In this document: one piece after another, positions 56,301 through 64,000 of the stretch | Layout of the letters: every line of letters starts with the position of its first letter | Position numbering within the stretch: the stretch's first letter is position 1 | From: Zobellia russellii | GTDB taxonomy: Bacteria; Bacteroidota; Bacteroidia; Flavobacteriales; Flavobacteriaceae | Assembly: GCF_018728565.1 (NCBI RefSeq) | Contig: NZ_JACSOI010000007.1 | Span: 156,742 to 220,741 of the forward strand | DNA length: 64,000 nucleotides | Direction: 5' to 3' | The notes under the pieces: generated by a model | Databases searched by the model: none | Told to the model about the DNA's origin: nothing | The model's input: the letters and a program-made list of their open reading frames with translations, nothing else | Made by a program: the position numbers and the translations under genes

Positions 56301-56516
56301 GCCTTTTTCCAAAATATTGGCTCCAGGTAGGGGCGTGCCATTTTCATCTGTAATGGAGCCGTTAATAGTGTGGGTTTGAACAAAACTTGATGGGTGAACA
56401 GCTGTCTTAGCCTTTATTTCTTGAGAGGAAAGCTGTGCGAACAATAGCGCTAGGACTATTTTGGAATAGAGACTAAAAGGTGGTTTAAGTCTCCTGGATA
56501 CGGTAAAAAATTTCAT
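53373..56516 (-). CDS. SusC/RagA family TonB-linked outer membrane transporter
   Basis: 1,047 aa from ATG 56516 (MKFFTVSRRLK); the upstream 17 residues of the longer frame do not look like a signal. A long signal peptide, a CarboxypepD_reg-like domain (INGSITDENGTPLPGANILEKGTSNGTLSDFDGNFSI), TonB box region (LDEVVVTAYGT), plug (VQIRGVGSINGLTEPLYVLDGVVINTD and ILKDAAAASLYGSRAANGVVIITTKKG) and a barrel ending in TSILLGLQIKL. Pairs with the adjacent SusD to import an oligomer or complexed nutrient. The plug signatures are complete and the frame is intact. Confidence 0.94.
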   Translation of the reverse strand: MKFFTVSRRLKPPFSLYSKIVLALLFAQLSSQEIKAKTAVHPSSFVQTHTINGSITDENGTPLPGANILEKGTSNGTLSDFDGNFSIQVPSDAVLVVSYLGYITQEIDVNQQSSISVQMHEDATGLDEVVVTAYGTSNKRSFTGSAKKVATETLTRTSTASFETALQGNVSGVNIFTSGQPGGASTVQIRGVGSINGLTEPLYVLDGVVINTDKTLRANGSGATAYNPLSTINSQDIANITILKDAAAASLYGSRAANGVVIITTKKGKNGDTEITFGMELGTSRNLTQEKNVNNEQFKSLWQEGQVNQYIQNSENGEFSRVYGDDALYASYQNQAQSDYESIYGTSDANSDWLDAIYQPGTLRKYNLSARGGSEKTSFYISGDYFDQDGTIITTGLKRYSGRVNLENQAKDWLRIGINLSVAKTERNAGNYDSGYAGGLNPLYMARVLPPAAPIYDPNGYEGIADLPNAIEKNANPVGVLEVGKYSNTEFRTRGDIFAAIDLTKDLKFKSTFGVDHQSNAETFYDNKEFGAGGGVWNGVLYVVKSEVLQYTTSNLLTYNKQLNRHGFGALLGLELQESEMSSINNSGYDVLDSNLLSSSSIGTLWSWNGYSENYSLLSYFSQFNYNFDQKYYLAASYRRDGSSRFGEDSRWGDFWSVSGGWIATEEKFIDLNGLDYFKLRGSYGTNGNLPPEFYASLAFFDTSGKGYGGSSGLSYGQLANPDLSWELSYNFNIGFDAVLFNKLNMTVEYFSKNTKDLLLNIPVSGTTGFSDQLQNFGEMTNKGWEFELGYSPIATDRFSWNSRINLTLLDNEITKLKSDLIPSYGSRYGQDPTIIKVGESLNSFYLRDYAGVDKTNGSAQYYVLENGERTGAITTNAEEAGFGIFGKALQDVQGGFYNQFTHKDFSLDFLFTFGIGGNAYDRTAFKRDDDGFAPQFTNTIAQLNPWNPNNPDSNVPIRINGNTSFSNDVSTRHLYSGDYLKLRNLKLSFNLPELKFIKSGTLYVQGDNLFLATELDDYDPEAVSNGVNFFQVPTATSILLGLQIKL

Positions 56517-56704
56517 TGGTTTTACATTTTGAAAGCAATAGCGAGATGGAGAACTATTACAGGGCAATCTCTTCTTGCAATCAGGTTGAATAAAAATATG
56601 ATTTGAATTCTATGCCGCAAGTGTCCTGTGAACAGTGTTCATGGGATAACAAGAACACCTTCGGAAATTACGAAAGTGAACGTTGCAGCAATAGCGGAGT
56701 GTTG

Positions 56705-57070
56705 CTAAATGAATTGGGGAGGTTGTCCGGTTTCGGAAATAAGTTCATACGGAACCAACGCAAGATATCGCTTGTAATTGGCCTGTACGGAATCTAATGG
56801 GAGGGACTGGGATTGATAGGATTGGAACCAATCTATAATGGGTAACTTCAGTTTTGAAAGCTCGCTTTCAAACGGGCTTTTCTCTTTTTCTTCAGATTCT
56901 TGGGCCAGCTGTTTTGCTAAGAAACATTTACCATCACAACGAAGCATAGGTTGATTTCGATTCTCACAAAGGTTGGTAACAATGTAATCATAGTTAACGG
57001 CATAGTTGATTAAAGGCCATAAAGGCTTTAACAACATAGATACCGCTAAAATGAGTAATAGGTGCTTCAT
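56705..57070 (-). CDS. Small exported protein with a CxGxC motif
   Basis: 121 aa from ATG 57070. An N-terminal hydrophobic segment (MKHLLLILAVSMLLKPLWPLINYAV) and a short conserved core NLCENRNQPMLRCDGKCFLAKQLAQ with three Cys are followed by a charged linker and a polar C-terminus. The CxGKC-type motif is one I recall in many small flavobacterial proteins encoded beside TonB receptors, often near copper or redox genes. It may hand a metal or electrons to an envelope partner, but this is inference. It has a well-formed promoter. Confidence 0.7.
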   Translation of the reverse strand: MKHLLLILAVSMLLKPLWPLINYAVNYDYIVTNLCENRNQPMLRCDGKCFLAKQLAQESEEKEKSPFESELSKLKLPIIDWFQSYQSQSLPLDSVQANYKRYLALVPYELISETGQPPQFI

Positions 57071-57097
57071 TAGTATGCCTCTCTGGGACCAAAGAGA

Positions 57098-57128
57098 CAA
57101 AAATAGGGGCTATTTCATAGTTATCCCA
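57098..57128 (-). promoter_or_regulatory. Bacteroidota promoter of the CxGxC gene (TTG - N20 - TATTTTTG)
   Basis: On the minus strand TTG at 57128-57126 and TATTTTTG at 57105-57098 are separated by 20 bp, the expected spacing. The start codon is 28 bp downstream. Confidence 0.55.
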
Positions 57129-57491
57129 AATTATGCGGGTTAAAATAATTCTTACAAATGGTTTTTTATAGTTATGTAAAAATTCCTACTAATAACACAG
57201 TTAAAATTGCTACAAATCCCGATAACTACAACGATTTCGTCAATTTTAAAATAGGTATTTAAATAATTGATATAATGATATTTGTAATTTTTTTAAATAA
57301 CAAAAATCGTTTGTTTACATCAATTTTAAGTAGGTTTTACAACATTCTATTTCATTAAATAATTAAGATGATACTTTTGTTTTGGTAATTATTAAATAGT
57401 AATAATCTTACAATTTTGTCGGATTATTAAGTATATTCAGAAAACCTTTTAAAATTAGTTGAACAACCTAACTTGTAAATCTTATATCAAC
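57129..57491. other. AT-rich gene-free region before the secreted-protein genes
   Basis: About 360 bp, very AT-rich, between the divergent small-protein gene and the secreted-protein gene. It contains a TACTTTTG box (57372-57379) about 115 bp before the next start. No hairpin, RNA gene or open frame of note. Confidence 0.5.
57372..57379 (+). promoter_or_regulatory. Putative -7 box for the 57.5-kb secreted genes
   Basis: TACTTTTG fits TAnnTTTG; no -33 TTG is found at 19-21 bp. It could drive both the 239-aa protein and the giant adhesin. Confidence 0.35.
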
Positions 57492-58211
57492 ATGAAATCA
57501 GTAGCCGTATTTAAACCTGAATTCCAATTATTCAAGAACTATTTCATAGTCATTCTTCTCATAGTTTTTTCATACTCCGCTAAAGCTCAATCCGTGGGTA
57601 TAAATACTTTAACTCCCGACCCGGCTGCGGCATTGGATATTCAATCTACAACAGGTGGTCTCTTAATGCCTAGGATGACTACAGTAGAAATGGATGCGTT
57701 GGTTAGTCCACCAGATGGTCTCATGGTCTATAATACGGATTTGAACAATAGCATGATGTTCGTGCAGGGTGTTCCATACGAGTTATATAACAAAACAGCA
57801 GGTACGGTTATCACAATTTTAAGTGGAATAGCTCCCACATTTTGGACTAGTATTGGTAATTTATCTCTAACAGAATTTTTAGGATTAGATGTTCATCGCA
57901 TTCAAATGGATCTATCCGATGCAAGTGAAATTCGCATAGTTGCTAATGTTACAGGTTTAACACTTGGTTTGGGTGGCGAATTGTCTATAGCACTGCAATA
58001 CTCTACTGATGGGGGGTCTAACTGGACCTATGTTAATAGCAGTAGTTTCGGGCCTGCATTGTCAATTTCTGTAGATGGTTTAATTGTAACTCCATGGACC
58101 GATATTGATACTGCAGCTAAAGGAGATGTACAGCTTAGATTGGTAGGTCGGGCAACCGGAGGAATCATTACGCAGGCAGGCCTAGGTCTAGTTATGCTAG
58201 AAATTAGATAG
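57492..58211 (+). CDS. Secreted hypothetical protein with the GINT-x-PDPxAALDIQ motif
   Basis: 239 aa from ATG 57492. A long N-terminal segment leads into a signal core (FIVILLIVFSYSAKAQ). The sequence SVGINTLTPDPAAALDIQSTTGGLLMPRMTTVEMDAL is a motif widely used in Bacteroidota surface proteins, usually followed by a fibre-like beta domain. Here the rest is a compact beta-rich region (LSIALQYSTDGGSNWTYVNSS; GDVQLRLVGRATGG). No C-terminal T9SS signal is obvious. It lies 54 bp upstream of the giant adhesin and is probably co-transcribed. Confidence 0.78.
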   Translation: MKSVAVFKPEFQLFKNYFIVILLIVFSYSAKAQSVGINTLTPDPAAALDIQSTTGGLLMPRMTTVEMDALVSPPDGLMVYNTDLNNSMMFVQGVPYELYNKTAGTVITILSGIAPTFWTSIGNLSLTEFLGLDVHRIQMDLSDASEIRIVANVTGLTLGLGGELSIALQYSTDGGSNWTYVNSSSFGPALSISVDGLIVTPWTDIDTAAKGDVQLRLVGRATGGIITQAGLGLVMLEIR

Positions 58212-58265
58212 CAGTTTAGCTTACTATCTAAATTATTTTCCCTTTTCACAAATAACCACATTAGT

Positions 58266-61200
58266 ATGAGAACCAACCATTTATTTGGATTGCTTTTAAT
58301 CTTAAACTGTTTTGCTCTATCTGCGCAGGGCGGCTTAACTATTTCAGGAGCCAATATTTCAATAACCTCAGGAGCAAGCATTCGCGTAGATAAAGGAGAT
58401 TTGCAAATTTCAGGAGATGCTGAAATAAAAAATGAATCTGCAATAAGTGTAGACGGCAACTGGTTGAATAACAATAGTACAAGTCAAGTTTTTACAACAG
58501 ATTCCGAAGGAACGGTAACCCTTACCAAAACTACAGATGTTACTACCGTTGGCGGAACAACCACAACCCTTTTTTATAATTTAATTCTAGAAGTAAATAA
58601 GGCTTCATTAGAGGTGAACACCATTGTAGGAGGTTCGGTTTCAGGTACGAACTTAGGGGTTATAGATCTTAACAATTCGGGACTAGACTTAAATTCCAAT
58701 ACTTTACAGATTACAAATTCACTCATAGGGGCACTTATTTCAGATGAAGGATACATTATTAGTGAAGATGTATTGAACCAAAGTAAAGTACTTTGGCAAA
58801 CTTCCGGTACCGGTGGCGCTTATACCATTCCTTTTGGTACTGCTGCTGGTGAACGTATTCCTTTAACCGTAGAAAGGGCCACAGGTAATTTAGGGGAAAT
58901 TACGGTATCTACTTATCCTACGGGGCTGGATATGACTCCATATCCTACGCAACCCGAAAATGTAACAAGTATTGTAGATACTAATGATCAAAGTTTATCC
59001 GGGAATTCGGTTAATAGATTTTGGCAGTTAGATAAAACCGGAACCGGGGTTGCCAACCTTACTTTTTCTTATGCAGATGCAGAAGTACCTAGTAACGGAG
59101 AGAATAATCTTTATTCCTATAGATATGATACTACAGTAAATAAGTGGGAACCTAAAGGCGCTAGTTCCTCTGATTTCGCCAGCAATAAAGTTAGTGTTTC
59201 TGGTGTTGCTGAGTTCTCACCGTGGACTATTGCAGGGGGAACTCCAGAAGATTTGGATGGGGATGGTATAGCCAATGCAGATGATTTGGACAATGACAAT
59301 GATGGTATTTTAGATACGGATGAAGGTATTTGCACTCCAATTCAATCAGGTACATGGGGAGGCTTTATTGACAATGTTACCTATGATTATGGAAATGGGG
59401 TAATAGTTAGAATGACCACTGCGGCAACAAACGGTTTTGCTCTAGGAAATTTTAACCCTGGAGGAACTGGGTTTTGGTCGGAAGATTTAGCAGGGGATTC
59501 CTCTATTCAATGTGATTTTTTGTTCGGGGAAAGTGTTACTGTAAGTTTTGAGGATGCTTCTGGAAATCCTGTACAAGTGTCTAACCCAATTATACATTTT
59601 GATAGAATCGGTGGTTCGGCGGATAATGTTCAAAATTCGGCAAGAATTACTTTGCAAAACGGATTAACTTGGGTAGAATTGGCAGGTACCGATGATTTTT
59701 TGGCGACTTCTACAACAGCAAGTGATGGTGGTGCGGGATCAACTGCAGGTATTCAGGCTAATGGATATAGCCCGGAATCTACCCAGAATGATATAGACGG
59801 TACGGCTGCAGGTAGTATGGAAATTCAGGGAACGGTTAGCACTTTTACTTTAACCTTTCCATCCGCATCAACCACATCAGGTACCGCAGATGGCATTGAA
59901 ATGATCGTATTTGCCTGTAAGCAGATTGACGATGATAATGACGGCATACCTAACTATTTAGATTTAGATAGTGATGATGACGGCTGTCCGGATGCAATTG
60001 AAGGTGACTCAAATTATGATTATAATGATTTAAATGAAGATTTTACTTTAAATGCCACATCGGATAGTAATGGCATTCCAGGAGGGTCTTCACAGGGTGT
60101 AGGTACATCTCAAGATGAATTGCAGCAATCTGCAGCATGTAGTGAGTGTGATAGTTCTAATCCTTTATATGTCGATAGCGATGGAGATTTGATTGGAGAT
60201 TACTGTGATGAAGATGATGATAATGATGGTATTTTGGATACAGATGAGATGCAATCTCAGGTATGTAATGCTTACCCCGCCTTGTCATTTAGTTCACCAT
60301 CATTAGAAAGTGGAACTGATTTGACCTCAGGGGCAGTATATAGATTTGCATCGGTTACTACGGGTGTAGACGCATTAGTTACCATTGTATCCTCAACACC
60401 AAATCCGGGAATAACTACTATTGATGATGATGCAACCAATACAGCCAATTTTCAGCCCATATTGGAAACTGAAAGTTCCTTGGTTGAATTCGATTTTCAA
60501 TTTGTTTTAACGGGGTCATCTACCCCAACTAAAATATCCCAATTCTATTTGACAGCTATAGATGTTGATGGAGATGGAGTTGGAGGACGAGAATTTGTCG
60601 AGTTAGATGTTGATGGAGCTTCAGTTCAAACTGTAGAAAATCCCAGTGATCTTACTATTTATAATACTTCTTATGGTAAATTATTCAAGGGGTCTCTAGA
60701 TGCGGCTACAGGCATAGACGTAAATGCAACCAATGTTATGGTTACTGCTAGGTATTTTGACAGAAGCCAGTTTAAATTGAGAATAGGAGCAAACCCTACC
60801 TCTAATGTAAATCGTCTTTTCTCAATTAATTTTGACCCATGTACCTACAATATTTACTCAAGCCCATCCAATCCCGATTTATTGCTTCAAGTCTTGGATA
60901 CAGATTCTGATGGAACTCCTAATCATTTAGATAACGATAGTGATGGCGATGGATGTCCAGATGCCCTTGAAGGTGCGGCAAATTATGATTATGCAGATTT
61001 GGATGCTCAGTATAGATTAACGGCTGCTGTAGATGGTGCTGGTGTTCCAGGAGGTACTTCACAAGCTATTGGAACGGCAATAGACAACTCGCAACAAGCA
61101 GATGAGTGTAGTGAATGCCACCCTTCACATCCTTCTTATGTAGACAGTGATGGTGATACAATAGGTGATTTCTGTGATTTAGATGATGACAATGATGGTA

Positions 61201-64000
61201 TTTTAGATGCTAATGAATGCGGGGTTCCTTTGTTGGCTACTGGTATATCTGGAGAAGGAACGAATACAATTTCCGGTTCATATGAAGCAGGTGTCATGAA
61301 CACGAATTTTTCCCTAACATCCCCTTCCCAAGTAGAAATTTCATTAGGTTCGCCAGAACCTGTAGAACTTAATGTTTTTACTAGTGGAGTTACAGATGGG
61401 CTTTTAGTTATTTGGGACGAAGGGTCAATAAACCCAGGTAGTGTTTTTGATATGACACTCATCTTAAATGAAGCTCAAAATGGAGAACTACTCTCTCTGC
61501 GAATAGGAAACAACGCTCCAAGTTCTACATATGGCGCTCAAAATGCCACAAAAGAAATTACACTTACATGGCCAGGGGGAAATGTAGCCGTTCTTAATGA
61601 CCCATTAAATGAAATCTTAAATTATGCCCACGGAGCAATCATTACTTCAGGCACTGTTTTAGATTATGACACAGGAGGTAGCGCTGTAAGAGATTCACAA
61701 TGGTATATAGATTTAAATCTTGATGGAGCTACTTATCCTTTTAACGTTGATTATCATACGGTCTCTAGTGTTTTGACTAGAAATGAGGGATTTGCTTTTG
61801 TGCCGATCGGTTGTTTAGATACGGATGATGATGACCTTACGGACAATGTGGATACAGACAGCGATAATGATGGTTGTAATGATGCTGTAGAAGCTGGTCA
61901 TTTAGACGAGGATAACGATGGAGAAGTAGATGGTTCTGGTTATGATACAAATGGTCAGGTAACTGGTGCTACAACGGCATACACAGGTACTACAAACGGA
62001 GTGACAACGGCATCAGAAACAACTATTGATACAGCACCAACAGACCAAGAAGAACGAGTTGGTGACGATGCTACATTTACAGTAACAGCTTCAGTTTTAG
62101 ATGCTTCGGCATATACTTCGGGAACACCAACCTATGATGTAAATGCTAGCCCAACGTACCAATGGCAGGTAAGCACCAATTCTGGATCTACGTTTTCTAA
62201 CATTTCAGGAGCAACTAATTCTAGTTTAACTATTTCAGATGTTACCCTTATCATGGATGGGAATATCTATAAGGTTTTGGTTAGTAGTGCAAACAATTCT
62301 TGTCCAGAAGAGACACAAGCTACATTGACAGTAATAAACAACGTAGATGCTATTGACGATTCGGCAGGTATAACTGCTGTTGAAGGATTTACTGGAGTAA
62401 ACGACGTTTTAAATGTATTAGATAACGATGAGTTTAATGGTATAATTCTCACGCCTGCAAGTGTTACCATAACTCCGGTTACAAACGGACCTTTAACAGT
62501 AAATGGAGATGGTTCTGTAGATGTAGCGAATAACACGGGTACGGGTTCATACACAGTAAACTATCAAATTTGTGATGCCGCAAATCCTTCAAATTGCGAT
62601 ATAGCAACAGTTACTGTAAATGTTGGGGTAAATAGTTTGCCAATTGCTCAAGATGATGCGATTTCAGTAGCACAAGATTCGAACAACAATAGTTTAAATG
62701 TATTGGCAAATAATGGTAATGGCCCTGATGATTTTGGTGGAGATGGACCAAATGCTGGTGCAATTACACTTCCAAGCGCTTCATCAACAAATGGAGGAAC
62801 GGTTTCTATTAATACTAATAGTACGCCATTAGACCCAACAGATGATACGGTATTGTATACACCTGCAGCTGGGTATAGTGGACCAGACTCCTTTACCTAT
62901 ATGATTACGGATGCCAACAATGATTCGGATACGGCAACGGTAAATGTTACAGTAGTGCCAACACCAACAATCGCAATTAATGTAGTGGCTGGAGATGATA
63001 TCATCAATGCAACGGAAGATGATAGTCCGGTAACTATTAGCGGAACAAGCACCAATATTGAAGACGGACAGACGGTAACAGTTATTTTAAATGGAGAAAC
63101 GTATACCACTACGGTTTCCAGTAATACATGGACTTTGGATATTCCTGCTGTAGATGCACAAGCATTAGGTGCTACGGAAACTATAACGGCAGATGTTACC
63201 AACAGTCTGGGGACTGCTGCTGTTCAAGCAACCAGAGATATTCAGCATATTGCTACACTTCCAGTCCCTGTACTGGCGATCGATGATATCACGGCCGATA
63301 ATGTATTGAATGCGACCGAAGCAGGAGGAAACGTTAATGTAACCGGAACAGTAAGTGGCGACTTCACCACAGGAGATACGGTAACGCTAACAGTAAACAG
63401 TACCGATTATACGGGAACTGTAGATGGCGCAGGAGCTTACACGATAGCAATTCCAGGTAGTGAATTGGCTGCCGATGGTGATACGACGGTAGATGGCAGT
63501 GTGAGTACTACCGATACCAATGGTAATGTAGGCACAGCAACCGACAGCCAAGTATACTCGGTAGATACGACTGCCCCGGTCCCTGTACTGGCGATCGATG
63601 ATATCACGGCCGATAATGTATTGAATGCAGCAGAGGCTGCTACCAATATAGATGTAACTGGAACGGTAAGTGGCGACTTCAACTCCGGGGATACGGTAAC
63701 CCTAACAGTAAACGGTACCGATTACACGGGAACTGTAGATGGCGCAGGAGCTTATACGATAGCAATCCCAGGTAGTGAACTGGCTGCCGATGGTGATACG
63801 ACGGTAGATGGAAGTGTAACGACAACGGATACCGCAGGCAATGTAGGAACCGTAACGGACAGCCAAGTATACTCGGTAGATACGACCGCCCCGGTCCCTG
63901 TACTGGCGATCGATGATATCACGGCCGATAATGTATTGAATGCTACGGAAGCAGGAGGAAACGTCAACGTAACCGGAACGGTAAGTGGCGACTTCACCAC
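58266..64000 (+). CDS. Giant multi-domain surface adhesin, 5' part (runs off the window)
   Basis: Open for 1,911 codons with no stop. A signal peptide (MRTNHLFGLLLILNCFALSAQ) is followed by a beta-rich region (about 20-320), then calcium-binding thrombospondin type 3 repeats near residues 328, 554, 635, 878, 958 and 1184 (for example DDDNDGILD, DSDGDGCPDALEG) that alternate with beta-sandwich inserts. An Ig-like domain lies at about 1260-1357, two tandem cadherin-like/VCBS-type domains at about 1359-1565 (ending DSFTYMITDANNDSDTATVNVTV), and from 1567 Ig-like repeats that become exact 105-residue copies. This is the type of protein exported by the type IX system (SprB-like); the sorting signal would be beyond the window. 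It is likely an adhesin or gliding-related surface fibre. Confidence 0.88.
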   Translation, partial: MRTNHLFGLLLILNCFALSAQGGLTISGANISITSGASIRVDKGDLQISGDAEIKNESAISVDGNWLNNNSTSQVFTTDSEGTVTLTKTTDVTTVGGTTTTLFYNLILEVNKASLEVNTIVGGSVSGTNLGVIDLNNSGLDLNSNTLQITNSLIGALISDEGYIISEDVLNQSKVLWQTSGTGGAYTIPFGTAAGERIPLTVERATGNLGEITVSTYPTGLDMTPYPTQPENVTSIVDTNDQSLSGNSVNRFWQLDKTGTGVANLTFSYADAEVPSNGENNLYSYRYDTTVNKWEPKGASSSDFASNKVSVSGVAEFSPWTIAGGTPEDLDGDGIANADDLDNDNDGILDTDEGICTPIQSGTWGGFIDNVTYDYGNGVIVRMTTAATNGFALGNFNPGGTGFWSEDLAGDSSIQCDFLFGESVTVSFEDASGNPVQVSNPIIHFDRIGGSADNVQNSARITLQNGLTWVELAGTDDFLATSTTASDGGAGSTAGIQANGYSPESTQNDIDGTAAGSMEIQGTVSTFTLTFPSASTTSGTADGIEMIVFACKQIDDDNDGIPNYLDLDSDDDGCPDAIEGDSNYDYNDLNEDFTLNATSDSNGIPGGSSQGVGTSQDELQQSAACSECDSSNPLYVDSDGDLIGDYCDEDDDNDGILDTDEMQSQVCNAYPALSFSSPSLESGTDLTSGAVYRFASVTTGVDALVTIVSSTPNPGITTIDDDATNTANFQPILETESSLVEFDFQFVLTGSSTPTKISQFYLTAIDVDGDGVGGREFVELDVDGASVQTVENPSDLTIYNTSYGKLFKGSLDAATGIDVNATNVMVTARYFDRSQFKLRIGANPTSNVNRLFSINFDPCTYNIYSSPSNPDLLLQVLDTDSDGTPNHLDNDSDGDGCPDALEGAANYDYADLDAQYRLTAAVDGAGVPGGTSQAIGTAIDNSQQADECSECHPSHPSYVDSDGDTIGDFCDLDDDNDGILDANECGVPLLATGISGEGTNTISGSYEAGVMNTNFSLTSPSQVEISLGSPEPVELNVFTSGVTDGLLVIWDEGSINPGSVFDMTLILNEAQNGELLSLRIGNNAPSSTYGAQNATKEITLTWPGGNVAVLNDPLNEILNYAHGAIITSGTVLDYDTGGSAVRDSQWYIDLNLDGATYPFNVDYHTVSSVLTRNEGFAFVPIGCLDTDDDDLTDNVDTDSDNDGCNDAVEAGHLDEDNDGEVDGSGYDTNGQVTGATTAYTGTTNGVTTASETTIDTAPTDQEERVGDDATFTVTASVLDASAYTSGTPTYDVNASPTYQWQVSTNSGSTFSNISGATNSSLTISDVTLIMDGNIYKVLVSSANNSCPEETQATLTVINNVDAIDDSAGITAVEGFTGVNDVLNVLDNDEFNGIILTPASVTITPVTNGPLTVNGDGSVDVANNTGTGSYTVNYQICDAANPSNCDIATVTVNVGVNSLPIAQDDAISVAQDSNNNSLNVLANNGNGPDDFGGDGPNAGAITLPSASSTNGGTVSINTNSTPLDPTDDTVLYTPAAGYSGPDSFTYMITDANNDSDTATVNVTVVPTPTIAINVVAGDDIINATEDDSPVTISGTSTNIEDGQTVTVILNGETYTTTVSSNTWTLDIPAVDAQALGATETITADVTNSLGTAAVQATRDIQHIATLPVPVLAIDDITADNVLNATEAGGNVNVTGTVSGDFTTGDTVTLTVNSTDYTGTVDGAGAYTIAIPGSELAADGDTTVDGSVSTTDTNGNVGTATDSQVYSVDTTAPVPVLAIDDITADNVLNAAEAATNIDVTGTVSGDFNSGDTVTLTVNGTDYTGTVDGAGAYTIAIPGSELAADGDTTVDGSVTTTDTAGNVGTVTDSQVYSVDTTAPVPVLAIDDITADNVLNATEAGGNVNVTGTVSGDFT
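59251..61870 (+). repeat. TSP3 calcium-binding cassettes spaced about 0.95 kb apart
   Basis: The sequence coding DxDNDGILD recurs with the aligned GGTATTTT at 59304, 60228 and 61197 (steps of 924 and 969 bp). Each is followed by a different beta-sandwich insert and, in the first two, then a DSDxDGCPDAxEG block with the conserved linker (NYDY-x-DL, GGxSQxxGT). A shorter related block is at about 61815. Confidence 0.75.
63266..64000 (+). repeat. 315-bp tandem repeats (105-aa Ig-like domains)
   Basis: Copies begin at 63266, 63581 and 63896, exactly 315 bp apart; the third is cut by the window end. The first 46 bases of all three copies are identical. Protein units run from PVLAIDDITADNVLNA to VYSVDTTAP. 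A diverged copy of about 99 aa precedes them (about 62968-63265). Confidence 0.9.

Noticed and set aside
56603..56797. 64-codon plus-strand frame upstream of the SusC gene
   Set aside because: It runs over the 3' end of the CxGxC gene in antisense, with no conserved features.
58028..63682. Several antisense open frames of about 60-150 codons under the giant adhesin
   Set aside because: They lie opposite the repeats and arise from the Thr/Val/Ala-rich code of the sense strand; none has a plausible start context or protein-like composition.
63266..64000. Tandem repeat considered as a CRISPR array
   Set aside because: The unit is 315 bp, in frame, and codes for an Ig-like domain; there are no short direct repeats with unique spacers.

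Overview
The window looks like chromosome of a marine member of the Flavobacteriaceae (Bacteroidota). The evidence is a short RpoD-type sigma factor, type IX secretion parts (PorT and a plug-domain protein), SusC/SusD and other TonB-dependent receptors, TamL, a full Na+-translocating NADH:quinone reductase operon, DUF3667 and VF530 family proteins, and -7 boxes of the Bacteroidota form TAnnTTTG. I saw no tRNA, rRNA, CRISPR array, insertion sequence or prophage. Most of the window is ordinary core genome; the accessory material is at the two ends. Genus assignment (Zobellia/Maribacter-like) is only an impression.

Layout. 1-8.6 kb: metal handling and signalling. It holds the end of an RND efflux adaptor, a Zn/Cd/Co-type P1B ATPase, a TonB-dependent receptor with a PepSY-type membrane protein, then on the minus strand a small secreted protein, a TPR-sensor histidine kinase and a LuxR-type regulator. 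8.7-18.8 kb, all minus strand: bdr, rpe, an adenine-deaminase-like gene, trmL, VF530, rpoD, pnp, rpsO, accD with a lipoprotein gene, and fbaA. 19-31.4 kb: tamL, an rRNA methyltransferase, porT, menG/ubiE, trkA-trkH, an aminotransferase, a fatty-acid desaturase, rsmG and a DinB-like protein. 31.5-36.2 kb: pruA, apaG, DUF3667 and the T9SS plug protein. 36.3-43.9 kb: nqrABCDEF, a 122-aa companion gene and apbE, whose product attaches FMN to NqrB and NqrC. 43.9-49.9 kb: a methyltransferase, map, gpmI, a secreted ankyrin protein, a 55-aa membrane protein, an M48 peptidase and a Tat-exported M15 peptidase. 50-57.1 kb: a thioredoxin gene with a broken leader, a CSCC-containing lipoprotein, a SusC/SusD pair and a small exported CxGxC protein. 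57.5-64 kb: a secreted protein and the first 1,911 codons of a giant multi-domain adhesin that runs off the window.

Most notable items: (1) the histidine kinase has an obvious signal peptide but no ATG, GTG or TTG to start it; (2) the TlpA-like thioredoxin is cut from its lipoprotein leader by an A7 tract, with a strong ribosome-binding site downstream that could still give a cytoplasmic form; (3) the giant adhesin combines calcium-binding TSP3 cassettes about 0.95 kb apart with exact 315-bp Ig-like repeats; (4) the thioredoxin / CSCC lipoprotein / SusCD / CxGxC cluster has no carbohydrate enzymes and reads more like a thiol or metal module than a polysaccharide locus. No unmistakably new system was found.
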